A stretch of 64,000 nt of DNA from Arcobacter nitrofigilis DSM 7299. Its GTDB lineage: Bacteria > Campylobacterota > Campylobacteria > Campylobacterales > Arcobacteraceae. Position numbers and translations under genes: made by a program. A model generated the notes under the pieces. That model searched no databases, was not told the DNA's origin, and saw only the letters and a list, made by a program, of their open reading frames with translations. Shown one piece after another: positions 16,462 to 25,291 of the stretch. The stretch's first letter is position 1. The number at the start of each line of letters is the position of its first letter. The DNA lies in assembly GCF_000092245.1 (NCBI RefSeq), contig NC_014166.1:1240001-1304000 (forward strand), read 5' to 3'.

Positions 16462-17982
16462 ATGTTTACAGAAAAAAATATACCAAAATTAATTATATTG
16501 ACTCCCATAATAACTGTTATTCTTATATCTTTTTTTAATATATACTTTTTTATAAAAAATCAAAATAATTATTTCAAAGAAGAGAGTAAAAGAGTTGAAA
16601 ATGAGTATATTACAAAACAAAAAAATGTATTAAAAAGAGAAATAGAAAGCATAATAAACTATATAAATTTTCAAGTAAATAATAACAAGAAACTAAGTGT
16701 TGAAGAGTTAAAAAATCAAATCTTAAGATATACAGAAACAATTCGTTATGGAAAGAATGGGTATATTTGGATACATGATACTTCTTATTTCTTAAGAGCT
16801 CATCCCTTTAGAAAAAATAGTATAAATACTTATGATATTTCTTTAAAAGATGCAGTAGGTAGTCTTATAATTAAAGAGTTTGTAAATAAAACAGTAAAGA
16901 AACCAAATGGTGTTTTTATAGAGTATTATTGGCAAAAACCAGAAAATAATACTCCTTCAAAAAAACTTGGTTTTTTCAGACTTTATAAAAAATACAATTG
17001 GGTTATAGGTGCTGGATTGTATATTGATGATATACAAAACTCAATAGATGAAAATAAGCTGTTGTTAGAAAAAAGAATTGATAAGTATATTAAGTTGATT
17101 GTATTTGTGTCCTTTTTTGTAATGATACTTATTGGTTTTATTTCATATCTTATGTCAAGAAAGATTAGTGAAGCTTTTAAACATTATCAAGAAAATGTAC
17201 AAAAAAAAGAGTTGCTTTTAGAAGATATGAACAAAAACTTAGAGAAAAAAGTCCAAGTGGCAATTGAAGAGGTTCAGAAAAAAGATAGGGCAATGCTACA
17301 TCAATCGAGGCTTGCTCGTATGGGTGCGATGTTATCAATGATAGCTCATCAATGGAGACAACCATTAAGTGAAGTAGCTGGAATATTAATGGAGCTAGAA
17401 ACTGCCTCAAAGTTTAAAAAAGCAGATGATATACTAATAAAAGAGTCAGTAGAAGAGTCTAATAAGCTTATTCAATTTATGTCCTATACAATAGATGACT
17501 TTAGAAACTTTTTTAAACCAGATAAAAAGAAAGTCTATTTTTATATAGAAGATTCTTGTATGGAAGCTATTTCTTTGATTAGAGCATCTATTAAAAACTC
17601 AAATATTAAACTTCATTATAATATAAAAATGAATTATGAAATTTATGGTTATAAAAGAGAATTTGCACAAGTTTTATTAAATCTTATGTCAAATGCAAAA
17701 GATATTTTAAATCAAAGAAAAATAGAAAATCCAAGAATAGATTTAGAAGTAGATTTTAAAGATGGATATTCAATTGTAACAGTACAAGACAATGCAAATG
17801 GGGTAGAAGAAGAACACTTAGATTTAATTTTTGAACCATACTTTACAACAAAAAGTAGTACTCAAGGTACAGGACTTGGACTATATATGTCTAAGATGAT
17901 TATTGAAAAAAATATGGGCGGAGAGTTAAGTGTGGAAAATACAAAAGATGGAGCACTTTTTAAAGTAAAAATTAAGGCATAA
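16462..17982 (+). CDS. Sensor histidine kinase 1 (Cache domain)
   Basis: Membrane kinase of 506 residues. One helix near the N-terminus (about 9-31), a periplasmic single Cache domain (about 90-195, with IRYGKNGYIWIHD and YNWVIGAGLYIDDI), a second helix (about 210-232), a coiled coil and the kinase core. The phosphoacceptor motif is AHQWRQPLSEV; the ATPase lobe has NLMSNAKDIL (N box), DNANG and GTGLGLYMSK (G boxes). It is paralogous to HK2 at 27408 from its first residues (MFTEKNIP versus MFNEKNIP) to its kinase domain, but HK2 has a larger periplasmic part. Two bases separate it from its response regulator. Likely senses an imported carboxylate or lactam; ligand unknown. Confidence 0.92.
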   Translation: MFTEKNIPKLIILTPIITVILISFFNIYFFIKNQNNYFKEESKRVENEYITKQKNVLKREIESIINYINFQVNNNKKLSVEELKNQILRYTETIRYGKNGYIWIHDTSYFLRAHPFRKNSINTYDISLKDAVGSLIIKEFVNKTVKKPNGVFIEYYWQKPENNTPSKKLGFFRLYKKYNWVIGAGLYIDDIQNSIDENKLLLEKRIDKYIKLIVFVSFFVMILIGFISYLMSRKISEAFKHYQENVQKKELLLEDMNKNLEKKVQVAIEEVQKKDRAMLHQSRLARMGAMLSMIAHQWRQPLSEVAGILMELETASKFKKADDILIKESVEESNKLIQFMSYTIDDFRNFFKPDKKKVYFYIEDSCMEAISLIRASIKNSNIKLHYNIKMNYEIYGYKREFAQVLLNLMSNAKDILNQRKIENPRIDLEVDFKDGYSIVTVQDNANGVEEEHLDLIFEPYFTTKSSTQGTGLGLYMSKMIIEKNMGGELSVENTKDGALFKVKIKA

Positions 17983-17984
17983 AA

Positions 17985-18665
17985 ATGGATGAAATAACAG
18001 AGCAATTAAAAAACTATACAGTTCTTTGTGTTGAAGATGAAGATGGTATTAGAAAAAGATTAGTTAATACTTTAAAATACTATTTTGCAGAAGTTTATGA
18101 AGCATCTAATGGGGAAGAGGGGTATTATGTCTATTATGATAAAAGACCAAATATTATAATATCAGATATAGAAATGCCAGAGAGAAATGGTATTCAAATG
18201 ATTGAAGAGATAAGAAAAAATGATTTAACAACTATTGTTATAATGTTAACAGCATATTCAAGTGAAGAGTACCTTTTAAATCTTATAAATCTAAATATAA
18301 ATCATTATATTTTAAAGCCTGTTGTTTCTGATAATTTGTTAAGTGGAATTGTAAAAGCCTTTGGAAATAGGCTACAAAAAAAAGTTATCTTCTCTGAAGA
18401 GATGTATTTTGATATGGAAAAAAGAGAACTTTATTTTAAAAATGAAAAAATTCTTTTAAGAAAAAGAGATAAGAATTTTTTACTCTTACTCCATGAAAAT
18501 AAAAATAGAGTATTAACATATTCAATGATTGAAGAGTATATTTGGAAAGATAAACTTATGAGTATGAGTGCTTTAAAAACTTTTATAAAAGAGTTAAGAC
18601 AAAGATTACCAATAGAATTAATTGAAAATGTTCCTCAAGAGGGGTATAAACTAAAACTTTATTGA
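17985..18665 (+). CDS. OmpR-type response regulator 1
   Basis: A 226-residue regulator with an N-terminal receiver (acidic pair E17-D18, phosphoacceptor D61 in ISDIEMPERNG, switch Thr in MLTAY, Lys in YILKPV) and a C-terminal winged helix. The recognition-helix region SALKTFIKELRQRLP is almost the same as in regulator 2 at 26718 (NALKTFIKELRKKLP), so both should bind the same DNA. The repeated 11-bp motif at six nearby promoters is the obvious target, since OmpR-class dimers bind direct repeats about one helical turn apart. Partner of HK1 directly upstream. Confidence 0.92.
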   Translation: MDEITEQLKNYTVLCVEDEDGIRKRLVNTLKYYFAEVYEASNGEEGYYVYYDKRPNIIISDIEMPERNGIQMIEEIRKNDLTTIVIMLTAYSSEEYLLNLINLNINHYILKPVVSDNLLSGIVKAFGNRLQKKVIFSEEMYFDMEKRELYFKNEKILLRKRDKNFLLLLHENKNRVLTYSMIEEYIWKDKLMSMSALKTFIKELRQRLPIELIENVPQEGYKLKLY

Positions 18666-18678
18666 TAATATTCAAAAA

Positions 18679-18700
18679 CTCACTAATTACTCACTATAAA
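18679..18700 (+). promoter_or_regulatory. Tandem 11-bp repeat, site C (first TRAP operon)
   Basis: CTCACTAATTA then CTCACTATAAA, nearly identical direct repeats at exact 11-bp spacing, ending 36 bases before the DctP ATG at 18737. CTATTAT just downstream could serve as the -10. One of the best matches to the shared motif. Confidence 0.62.
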
Positions 18701-18736
18701 AAACTATTATTCCTTATCTGAAAATAAGGAAAATTT

Positions 18737-19693
18737 ATGTTAAAAAAATGTTTAATTATTGCTTCACTTGCTAGTATAGTTTTTGCTGGAAATGTAAAAA
18801 TGAACTTAAATGCAAGACAAGGGGCAAGTAACTTTCACACTGTTGGTGCTGAGAAATTTGCTTCTTTAGTCAAAAAATATACAGATGGAACTGTTGACAT
18901 AACTGTATATCCAGGTTCTTCATTAGTAAAAGGAAATCCTTTAAAAGCTGTCAAAGATGGAACTGTTGCTATGGCTGATATGTTTATTCCATTTACTGCT
19001 GGTGGGGGTAAAGTATTTGGTATTTCTGCTTTACCATTTATTGCCCAATCTTATGATGATGCTTATAAATTATATCAAATCTCAAAACCCGCATATGAAA
19101 AAACAGCAAGAAGATGGAATCAAAAATTACTTTATAGTGTAACTTGGCCACCATCTGGATTTTATGGAAATAAAAAGTTAGAGTCATTGGCTGATTTTGA
19201 TGGTGTTAAAACTAGAACTTATGATAAAAATTCTGCTAACTTTGTAAATGGTGCAGGTGGAAATGCAGTTGCCTTACCTTGGGGAGAAGTTTATTCAGCT
19301 CTTAGAACTGGTTTAGTTAATTCTGTTATTACATCATCTACTTCAGGAGAAGATGGTAAGTTTTGGGAAGTATTAAGTGATTTTACAAAAATAAGTTATG
19401 CCTATCCTTTACAAGCAGTAACAATCAATCTTGATTATTGGAACTCTTTAAGTTCATCTCAAAAAGATGCTATGTTAAAAGCAGCAGCAGAGGTTGAAAA
19501 ATCACAATGGAAAGTTGTAAAAGATGAAGACAAAGATGCACTTGATGTTATGGCAAAAAATGGTATGCATATTTGGGAAGCAAGTCCAAAGTTAAAAAAA
19601 GAGTTATCTAAGGTTGCTGATAAAATGCTAAATGAGTATTTAAAAGATGCCAACAAAGATACTAAAAAAATATTTGAAGAATATAGAAAGTAA
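18737..19693 (+). CDS. TRAP transporter solute-binding protein 1 (DctP family)
   Basis: Periplasmic binding protein of 318 residues with signal peptide MLKKCLIIASLASIVFA. DctP-family features include FHTVGAEKFASLVKKYTDG, YPGSSLVKG, LADFDGVKTRTY with the conserved Arg that holds the ligand carboxylate, and LPWGEVYSALRTGLVNS. Together with the next two genes it makes a complete transporter. Position under site C and next to two-component system 1 suggests ligand-induced uptake. Ligand probably a carboxylate; 5-oxoproline or a related amino-acid derivative is my inference from the cluster. Confidence 0.9.
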   Translation: MLKKCLIIASLASIVFAGNVKMNLNARQGASNFHTVGAEKFASLVKKYTDGTVDITVYPGSSLVKGNPLKAVKDGTVAMADMFIPFTAGGGKVFGISALPFIAQSYDDAYKLYQISKPAYEKTARRWNQKLLYSVTWPPSGFYGNKKLESLADFDGVKTRTYDKNSANFVNGAGGNAVALPWGEVYSALRTGLVNSVITSSTSGEDGKFWEVLSDFTKISYAYPLQAVTINLDYWNSLSSSQKDAMLKAAAEVEKSQWKVVKDEDKDALDVMAKNGMHIWEASPKLKKELSKVADKMLNEYLKDANKDTKKIFEEYRK

Positions 19694-19696
19694 ATT

Positions 19697-20182
19697 ATGA
19701 AAATATTTTATTCTTTTATAAATAAGCTCTCATTGTGGGGAGCTTATTTATCATCACTTTTATTAATATCATTAGTATTATTAATCTTAACAGAGGTCTT
19801 TATTAGATACTTTTTTGATATGTCCACAATGATTGCAGATGAATATAGTGGATATTTGTATTTAGCTGCAATTTTTTTAGGTTTAGCTTATACTTTTAAT
19901 GAAGATGCACATATTAGAATCAATATATTAACTTCTAAAATGAGCAAAAAATCAAATAGATTTATTGATGTATTTGCTGGGTTAATTACTATTTTTATAT
20001 TGATTTTTGCCCTTTATAGAACGATTCTTTTTACTTATGATTCATATGATATGCAAATGGTCTCAGAAGGAGTTTCTGAAACACCATTGTATTTAACTCA
20101 ATTAGTTATGCCAATAGGAATAAGCTTGTTTATTTTGGCAGTTTTAGCTTTTGTGTTGAAAGGATTAAGAAATGATATCTGA
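19697..20182 (+). CDS. TRAP transporter small permease 1 (DctQ)
   Basis: A 161-residue membrane protein with four helices and the DctQ motifs EVFIRYFFD, DEYSGYLYLAAIFLGLAY and EDAHIRINI. Starts three bases after the DctP stop and overlaps the large permease by 11 bases, so it is co-translated. Couples the binding protein to the DctM channel. Confidence 0.9.
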   Translation: MKIFYSFINKLSLWGAYLSSLLLISLVLLILTEVFIRYFFDMSTMIADEYSGYLYLAAIFLGLAYTFNEDAHIRINILTSKMSKKSNRFIDVFAGLITIFILIFALYRTILFTYDSYDMQMVSEGVSETPLYLTQLVMPIGISLFILAVLAFVLKGLRNDI

Positions 20183-21509
20183 TCCTTTAATTTTATCAAT
20201 TGCTCTTGTATTCATAATGTTTGTATTTTTGTTATCTTCAATTTGGATTGGAGTTTCATTAATCTTAACAGGTATTTTAGGTATGTTAATTGCTGAAAAT
20301 CATTTACCACCTGTGCTTTCAATATATGATAAGATTGGTGATTTACTTGCAGCTTCTATGTATGACTCTTTGAACTCTTGGTCTTTGGCAGCTTTACCAA
20401 TATTTATTTTAATGGGAGAAATTTTATATAAATCATCTATTTCTACAAGGTTATTAAATGGTCTAACTCCTTGGTTGAGTTTTATTCCAGGAAAGTTATT
20501 GCACATAAATGTTGCAGCATGTTCACTTTTTGCAGCAATATCTGGTTCAAGTTCAGCAACAACTGCAACAGTTGGAAAAATCACCCTTGATGAGCTTAAA
20601 AAAAGAGGTTATTCAAAATCACTTGCATTAGGTTCCCTTGCAGGAAGTGGAACATTGGGTTTTTTGATTCCTCCTTCACTTATTATGATTATTTATGGAG
20701 TATTATCAAATGTATCAATAGGTAAGCTTTTTATGGCAGGAATTCTTCCTGGTTTTTTATTAGCTACTCTTTATTCAGTTTATATAATGATTGCTTCAAG
20801 TGTTGATAAAAGTGTAGTTCCTACAAATAATGATAAATATTCTTTAAAAGACTTTACCCATTCTTTAAAAGATTTATTTCCAGTTTTATCTTTGATTACT
20901 GTAGTGTTAGGCTCTATTTATGGTGGATTAGCAACTCCTACAGAGGCTGCTTCTTTAGGTGTCTTAGGTTCAGTAATTTTAGCAATTTACTTTAAAAGTC
21001 TCTCTTTTGAAGTAATGAGAAATGCTTTATTAAATACTATTAAAACTTCTGTAATGATTAGTTTTATAATAGTTGGTGCTGGATTTTTATCTCAAGTGGT
21101 TGGATTCTTAGGAATTGCAAGAGCAATTAGTGAATTTATAGGTTCAATGGGACTTTCACCTTTTGCCCTAATATTAATTATTGGTATAATGTATGTATTT
21201 TTAGGAATGATTTTAGATGGTATTTCTATTGTTGTTATGACTTTACCTATTGTATTACCTATTATTCAGTTAGCTGGCTTTGATCCATTATGGTTTGGTA
21301 TCTTTTTAGTATTTATGGTTGAGCTATCACAAATCACCCCACCAGTTGGTTTTTCACTCTTTGTTATACAAAGTATAAGTGGAGAAAAAATAGAATACAT
21401 ATTAAAAGCAACCTTACCATTTTTTATTTTAATGATAGTAGCAGTTGTTTTAATTACAGTTTTTCCAGAAATTGTAGAGTTTGTACCTAGATATATGACT
21501 GCAAAATAA
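20172..21509 (+). CDS. TRAP transporter large permease 1 (DctM)
   Basis: A 445-residue membrane protein of the DctM family, with about 11-12 helices. Motifs: FILMGEILYKS, AISGSSSATTATVGKI, GSGTLGFLIPPSLIMIIYG, ATPTEAASLGVLGS and QITPPVGFSLFVIQS. It is the transport channel driven by a sodium gradient in known systems. Last gene of the first TRAP operon; a strong intrinsic terminator follows 14 bases later. Confidence 0.92.
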   Translation: MISDPLILSIALVFIMFVFLLSSIWIGVSLILTGILGMLIAENHLPPVLSIYDKIGDLLAASMYDSLNSWSLAALPIFILMGEILYKSSISTRLLNGLTPWLSFIPGKLLHINVAACSLFAAISGSSSATTATVGKITLDELKKRGYSKSLALGSLAGSGTLGFLIPPSLIMIIYGVLSNVSIGKLFMAGILPGFLLATLYSVYIMIASSVDKSVVPTNNDKYSLKDFTHSLKDLFPVLSLITVVLGSIYGGLATPTEAASLGVLGSVILAIYFKSLSFEVMRNALLNTIKTSVMISFIIVGAGFLSQVVGFLGIARAISEFIGSMGLSPFALILIIGIMYVFLGMILDGISIVVMTLPIVLPIIQLAGFDPLWFGIFLVFMVELSQITPPVGFSLFVIQSISGEKIEYILKATLPFFILMIVAVVLITVFPEIVEFVPRYMTAK

Positions 21510-21522
21510 TTTAAATCTTTCA

Positions 21523-21549
21523 AAAGGGGAAATTTCCCCTTTTTTTTTC
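21523..21549 (+). terminator. Strong intrinsic terminator after TRAP operon 1
   Basis: AAAAGGGGAAA and TTTCCCCTTTT are perfect complements (11 bp) and the T-run continues to about 21548. It isolates the first TRAP operon from the second, which therefore needs its own promoter (site D). Confidence 0.85.
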
Positions 21550-21552
21550 TTA

Positions 21553-21585
21553 TACACTTTTTTCACACCTTGAACACATTTCATA
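21553..21585 (+). promoter_or_regulatory. Triple 11-bp repeat, site D (second TRAP operon)
   Basis: Three consecutive 11-mers: TACACTTTTTT, CACACCTTGAA and CACATTTCATA. The array begins four bases after the terminator T-run and ends 39 bases before the ATG at 21625. TAGAAT follows as a possible -10. The only site with three units. Confidence 0.6.
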
Positions 21586-21624
21586 TAGTTAGAATTTCTT
21601 ATATACTTAAAAAAAGGATAAAAA

Positions 21625-22656
21625 ATGAAAAAGAGTGTTTTATTTTCTCTTACATGTGTGGTTTTAGCTTCAAGTTTATATGCTGCACCAAAAAAACTAA
21701 GAGTTGTTGGTTCATGGAGTAGTTTATCATTATATAAAGAATATGAAAAGCCATTTTGGAAAAAGGAATTTGTTAAAGAGTTTCCTGGTACAAAAGTTAG
21801 ATTGAGTTCTTTAGGTCAAATAAAACTAAAAGGTGCAGCAGTTTATAGAGAGTTATCAAAAGGGACTTTCGATGTGGTTTCAACTGTTGGAGATTATGTT
21901 GTATCTGATTCTGAGACAATTGCAGGGTTGGACTTTCCTACTATGGCAAATGACTTGACAGTGGCTAAAAAAGTTGTAGATGCTTATAAAAATACTTTAG
22001 ATGAAGCATTAAAAAAAGATTTTAATGCAAAACTATTAGCAGTAGTTCCATATCCTGCACAAGTATTATTTTGTAAAGAAAGAATTACCTCATTAAAAGA
22101 TTTAAAAGGTAAAAAAGTAAGAGCTTCTGGTTGGACTGTATCTTCATTTTTAGATGGAGTTGGAGCTACTGGAATCACAATGTCATTTGGTGAAGTTCCT
22201 CAAGCATTACAAAGAGGTGTAATTGATTGTGCTGTTACTGGTGGATTATCTGGATATTCAGCTGGTTGGGGAGAAGTTTCAAATTACTTATATCCTTTAC
22301 AAATTGGTGGTTGGGATTATGTAGTTACTGCTATGAATCTAGATACCTGGAATAGTTTTTCAAAAGATGAACAAACAAAACTTTTAGCTTCAATAAATAC
22401 TAATATTATAACTCCTGCTTGGGTTAAAACTAATTATGAAACAAAAGAGGGTGAGAAGTGTCTAACAGGACAAGATTGTTCATACGGGAAACCTAATAAA
22501 ATGAAACTAGTAAAAGTAAAAGATGCTGATGAAGATCTATCAAAAGAGGTATTAATTAACAATGTTATTCCTCAATGGACTAAAAAAGTTTCTCCTGAAG
22601 TAGTTAAAGAGTGGAATGATTCTATTGGAAAAATTGTAAATATTACAGCTAAATAA
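21625..22656 (+). CDS. TRAP transporter solute-binding protein 2 (DctP family)
   Basis: Periplasmic binding protein of 343 residues, signal peptide ending SSLYA. Features: VVGSWSSLSLYKEYEKPFW, ITSLKDLKGKKVRASGWTV with the ligand Arg region, FGEVPQALQRGVIDCAVTG and WDYVVTAMNLDTWNSF. It belongs to a different DctP subgroup from the protein at 18737, and a cysteine pair in EKCLTGQDCSYG may form a disulfide. First gene of an operon that runs through transporter 2 into nitrilase, RraA-like and YcsI-family genes, linking the ligand to their substrates. Confidence 0.9.
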   Translation: MKKSVLFSLTCVVLASSLYAAPKKLRVVGSWSSLSLYKEYEKPFWKKEFVKEFPGTKVRLSSLGQIKLKGAAVYRELSKGTFDVVSTVGDYVVSDSETIAGLDFPTMANDLTVAKKVVDAYKNTLDEALKKDFNAKLLAVVPYPAQVLFCKERITSLKDLKGKKVRASGWTVSSFLDGVGATGITMSFGEVPQALQRGVIDCAVTGGLSGYSAGWGEVSNYLYPLQIGGWDYVVTAMNLDTWNSFSKDEQTKLLASINTNIITPAWVKTNYETKEGEKCLTGQDCSYGKPNKMKLVKVKDADEDLSKEVLINNVIPQWTKKVSPEVVKEWNDSIGKIVNITAK

Positions 22657-22667
22657 AAAGAGTTCTT

Positions 22668-23204
22668 ATGATTGAAAAATTAAAAAAGAGTTCTGAATAT
22701 TTTGTTTATATATGTGGAATTCTACTTTTTGCAGCTGTATTTTTAACAAGTATAGATGTAATTTTGAGAAAATTCTTTTTAATATCATTTGGTGGAACAG
22801 ATGAGTTGGCTGGATATGCTTTAGGTATTTGTATATCTTGGTCTTTGGCATATGTTTTATTTGAAAAAATGCATATTAGAATTGACATTATCTATAACAA
22901 AGTAAGTAAAAGAGTACAAAATTTTTTTGATGTTATTGCAATGGGATTTACTTTAGCTTTTATTGGATTATTAGTATATTTTTCATCTGATGTTTTTTAT
23001 ACTTCTTTTATCAAAAATTCTACAGCAAATACGCCATTGGGAACACCTCTATGGATACCACAGTTTTTTTGGCTTTTTGGGTATGTATTCTTTTTAATAG
23101 TTGTTGCAATTTTATTTTTTAAATCTTTAAAAACTTTGATAAGTAATAAAAGCAACGGATATTCAAATGTAAAAAAGGAAGAGCATGACATTAGTATTGA
23201 TTAG
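22668..23204 (+). CDS. TRAP transporter small permease 2 (DctQ)
   Basis: A 178-residue four-helix protein with TSIDVILRKFF, GGTDELAGYALGICISWSLA and EKMHIRIDIIYNK, the DctQ signature. It overlaps the large permease gene by 20 bases. The Shine-Dalgarno is weak (AAAGAG), consistent with coupling to the upstream binding-protein gene. Confidence 0.9.
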   Translation: MIEKLKKSSEYFVYICGILLFAAVFLTSIDVILRKFFLISFGGTDELAGYALGICISWSLAYVLFEKMHIRIDIIYNKVSKRVQNFFDVIAMGFTLAFIGLLVYFSSDVFYTSFIKNSTANTPLGTPLWIPQFFWLFGYVFFLIVVAILFFKSLKTLISNKSNGYSNVKKEEHDISID

Positions 23205-24471
23205 TATAGTTATTTTACTTTTATTACTTTTATTATCTGTTCCTGTTGCTTCTACAATTGCTGGAATTAGTATTATTGTTGGATATTTTTTCTCTGATTA
23301 TCCAGTTTTTTCTTCTATAGGAGAAATAACTTGGAGTGTTAGTACGGATTATTTACTTTTATCTATTCCATTTTTTGTATTATTAGGTGAAATATTACTT
23401 CACTCAGGAATAGCAAAAAACATCTATTTTGCCTTGCATAAATGGCTTTCTTGGTTACCTGGTGGTTTGCTACATGCAAATATAGCTTCATCAGCAATCT
23501 TTTCATCTATTTCTGGTTCTTCTGTGGCAACGGCAGCTACTATAACTACTGTTGCTATGCCTCAGTGTGAAAAGCATGGATACAAAGAAGGACTTTTTGC
23601 AGGAACAATTGCAGCTGGAGGAACACTTGGTATTTTAATTCCACCATCAATAAATTTAATTGTTTATGGCTTTTTAACGAATACCTCAATACCCAAGCTT
23701 TTTATGGCAGGACTTCTTCCTGGAATGCTTATGGCTATTTTATTTATGCTTTTTATTTTGGTTTATTCTTTATTAAAAAAAGAAAAGGAGCAAAAAGAAT
23801 ATAGTGTAACTTGGAAAGAAAGATTTATTGCATTAAGGGATTTACTCCCAATATTTATACTTTTTGTTTTGATTATGGGGTCAATATATACGGGTATTGC
23901 AACGCCTACTGAAAGTGCTGCTCTTGGAGTTTTATTTTCATTGGCAATTACATATTTTAGTGGTTTATTAAATTTTGAAGTTATTAAAAAATCAATAAAA
24001 GGAACTATGAGAACAACAGGAATGATTATGTTTATTATCATTGCTGCAAATTTCTTGAATTTTGTTTTAGTTTCTATTGGTTTAACTGATGATTTATCAG
24101 ATTTTATTGAGGGCTTAGCAATATCAAAATATACAATGCTTGTTATTGTAACTTTGCTATTTATTGTATTGGGTCTTTTTATTGAGACTTTATCTTTGAT
24201 GGTAATTACTATACCTATCATTGCTCCTGTTATGATTACTTTAGGTTTTGATCCAATTTGGTTTGGAATTTATTTAATAATTTTAATAGAAATGGCTTTA
24301 ATAACTCCACCTGTTGGATTGAATTTATATGTTGTGCAAGGGATTAGAAATAAAGGAAGTATTATTGAAGTTATGAAAGGATGTATACCTTTTGTTCTTA
24401 TAATGTTGCTTATGAGTATATTATTGGTTTTCTTTCCTGAAATTAGTCTATATTTTGTAAATTTTGCATAG
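23185..24471 (+). CDS. TRAP transporter large permease 2 (DctM)
   Basis: A 428-residue DctM-family channel with FFVLLGEILLHSG, SSISGSSVATAATITTVA, AGGTLGILIPPSINLIVYG, IATPTESAALGVLFS and LITPPVGLNLYVVQG. Ends eight bases before the nitrilase ATG with GGAG between, so it continues into the catabolic genes. Paralogous to the channel at 20172 but clearly distinct in sequence, so the two TRAP systems are probably not a recent copy. Confidence 0.92.
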   Translation: MTLVLISIVILLLLLLLSVPVASTIAGISIIVGYFFSDYPVFSSIGEITWSVSTDYLLLSIPFFVLLGEILLHSGIAKNIYFALHKWLSWLPGGLLHANIASSAIFSSISGSSVATAATITTVAMPQCEKHGYKEGLFAGTIAAGGTLGILIPPSINLIVYGFLTNTSIPKLFMAGLLPGMLMAILFMLFILVYSLLKKEKEQKEYSVTWKERFIALRDLLPIFILFVLIMGSIYTGIATPTESAALGVLFSLAITYFSGLLNFEVIKKSIKGTMRTTGMIMFIIIAANFLNFVLVSIGLTDDLSDFIEGLAISKYTMLVIVTLLFIVLGLFIETLSLMVITIPIIAPVMITLGFDPIWFGIYLIILIEMALITPPVGLNLYVVQGIRNKGSIIEVMKGCIPFVLIMLLMSILLVFFPEISLYFVNFA

Positions 24472-24479
24472 GAGAAAGT

Positions 24480-25283
24480 ATGAGTAAACTTAGAATTGTT
24501 GGTGTCCAAATAAGATGTGATGGTAGTAAAAAGGAAATGCTTATAAAAGCAAGAAAATATGTAGAAGAAGCAATTGAAGCAAATAAAAATATTGATATTG
24601 TTGCTTTACCTGAAACTTTTTATCAAGCTCAAGCACATCCTGTAGATGGAGAAATATTAGGTGAAGAACCAAATGGTGAATATGAGACTTTTTTTAAAGA
24701 ATTAGCACGTGAATTTAATGTAAATATTGTTGCCGGGTCATATTTAGTTAAAGGAGAAGAGAAGTTAAAGAATAAATGCCTTGTTATTAATAGACAAGGA
24801 GAAGTTGTAGGAGATTATTCAAAAATTCATTTATTTGATTCTTTTGGAATGAAAGAATCAGAAGTAATGGAATATGGAGATCATATTGGAGTATTTGAAC
24901 TTGATTGTGCAAAGATTGGTGTGATTATTTGTTATGACATAAGATTTCCTGAGTTAACTAGAAATCTTGCAAGTAAAGGCATTGATATGCTTTTTATACC
25001 TGCCGCATTTTATTTACCAAGACTTGACCAATGGGAGTTATTAGTAAAATCTACTTCAATACAAAGTGTAAGCCCTGTCTGTGCTATTAATCAGTTTGGT
25101 AAAACTCAAGAACCTTGGATTGGATTTTTTGGAAGAAGTATGTTGGTTGATTCTTATGGATGTATTGTTGCAGGTGCATCTGATAAGGAGACCTATTTTT
25201 TCGGTGAGGTTGATTTGGATTATGCAAAACAAATGAGAGAGTCTAATCCTTGTTTATCTCACAGAAGAGCAAAATTTTATTAG
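24480..25283 (+). CDS. Carbon-nitrogen hydrolase (nitrilase superfamily, omega-amidase-like)
   Basis: A 267-residue amidohydrolase with the complete Glu-Lys-Cys triad: Glu in VALPETFYQ (about 43), Lys in YSKIHLFD (about 112) and Cys in ICYDIRFPEL (about 146). The CYDIRFPEL context is that of NIT1/NIT2-type amidases, which release ammonia from alpha-keto-acid omega-amides or deaminated glutathione. It follows TRAP transporter 2 and precedes RraA-like and YcsI-family genes. It could hydrolyse an imported amide to feed the 5-oxoproline/glutamate route; exact substrate is inference. Confidence 0.88.
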   Translation: MSKLRIVGVQIRCDGSKKEMLIKARKYVEEAIEANKNIDIVALPETFYQAQAHPVDGEILGEEPNGEYETFFKELAREFNVNIVAGSYLVKGEEKLKNKCLVINRQGEVVGDYSKIHLFDSFGMKESEVMEYGDHIGVFELDCAKIGVIICYDIRFPELTRNLASKGIDMLFIPAAFYLPRLDQWELLVKSTSIQSVSPVCAINQFGKTQEPWIGFFGRSMLVDSYGCIVAGASDKETYFFGEVDLDYAKQMRESNPCLSHRRAKFY

Positions 25284-25291
25284 GAGTTATA

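Noticed and set aside
18737-24471. The two TRAP operons as a recent tandem duplication
   Set aside because: The DctP proteins belong to different subgroups with different lengths (318 and 343) and the DctM proteins differ through most of their length apart from family motifs; this looks like two old transporters gathered under one control.
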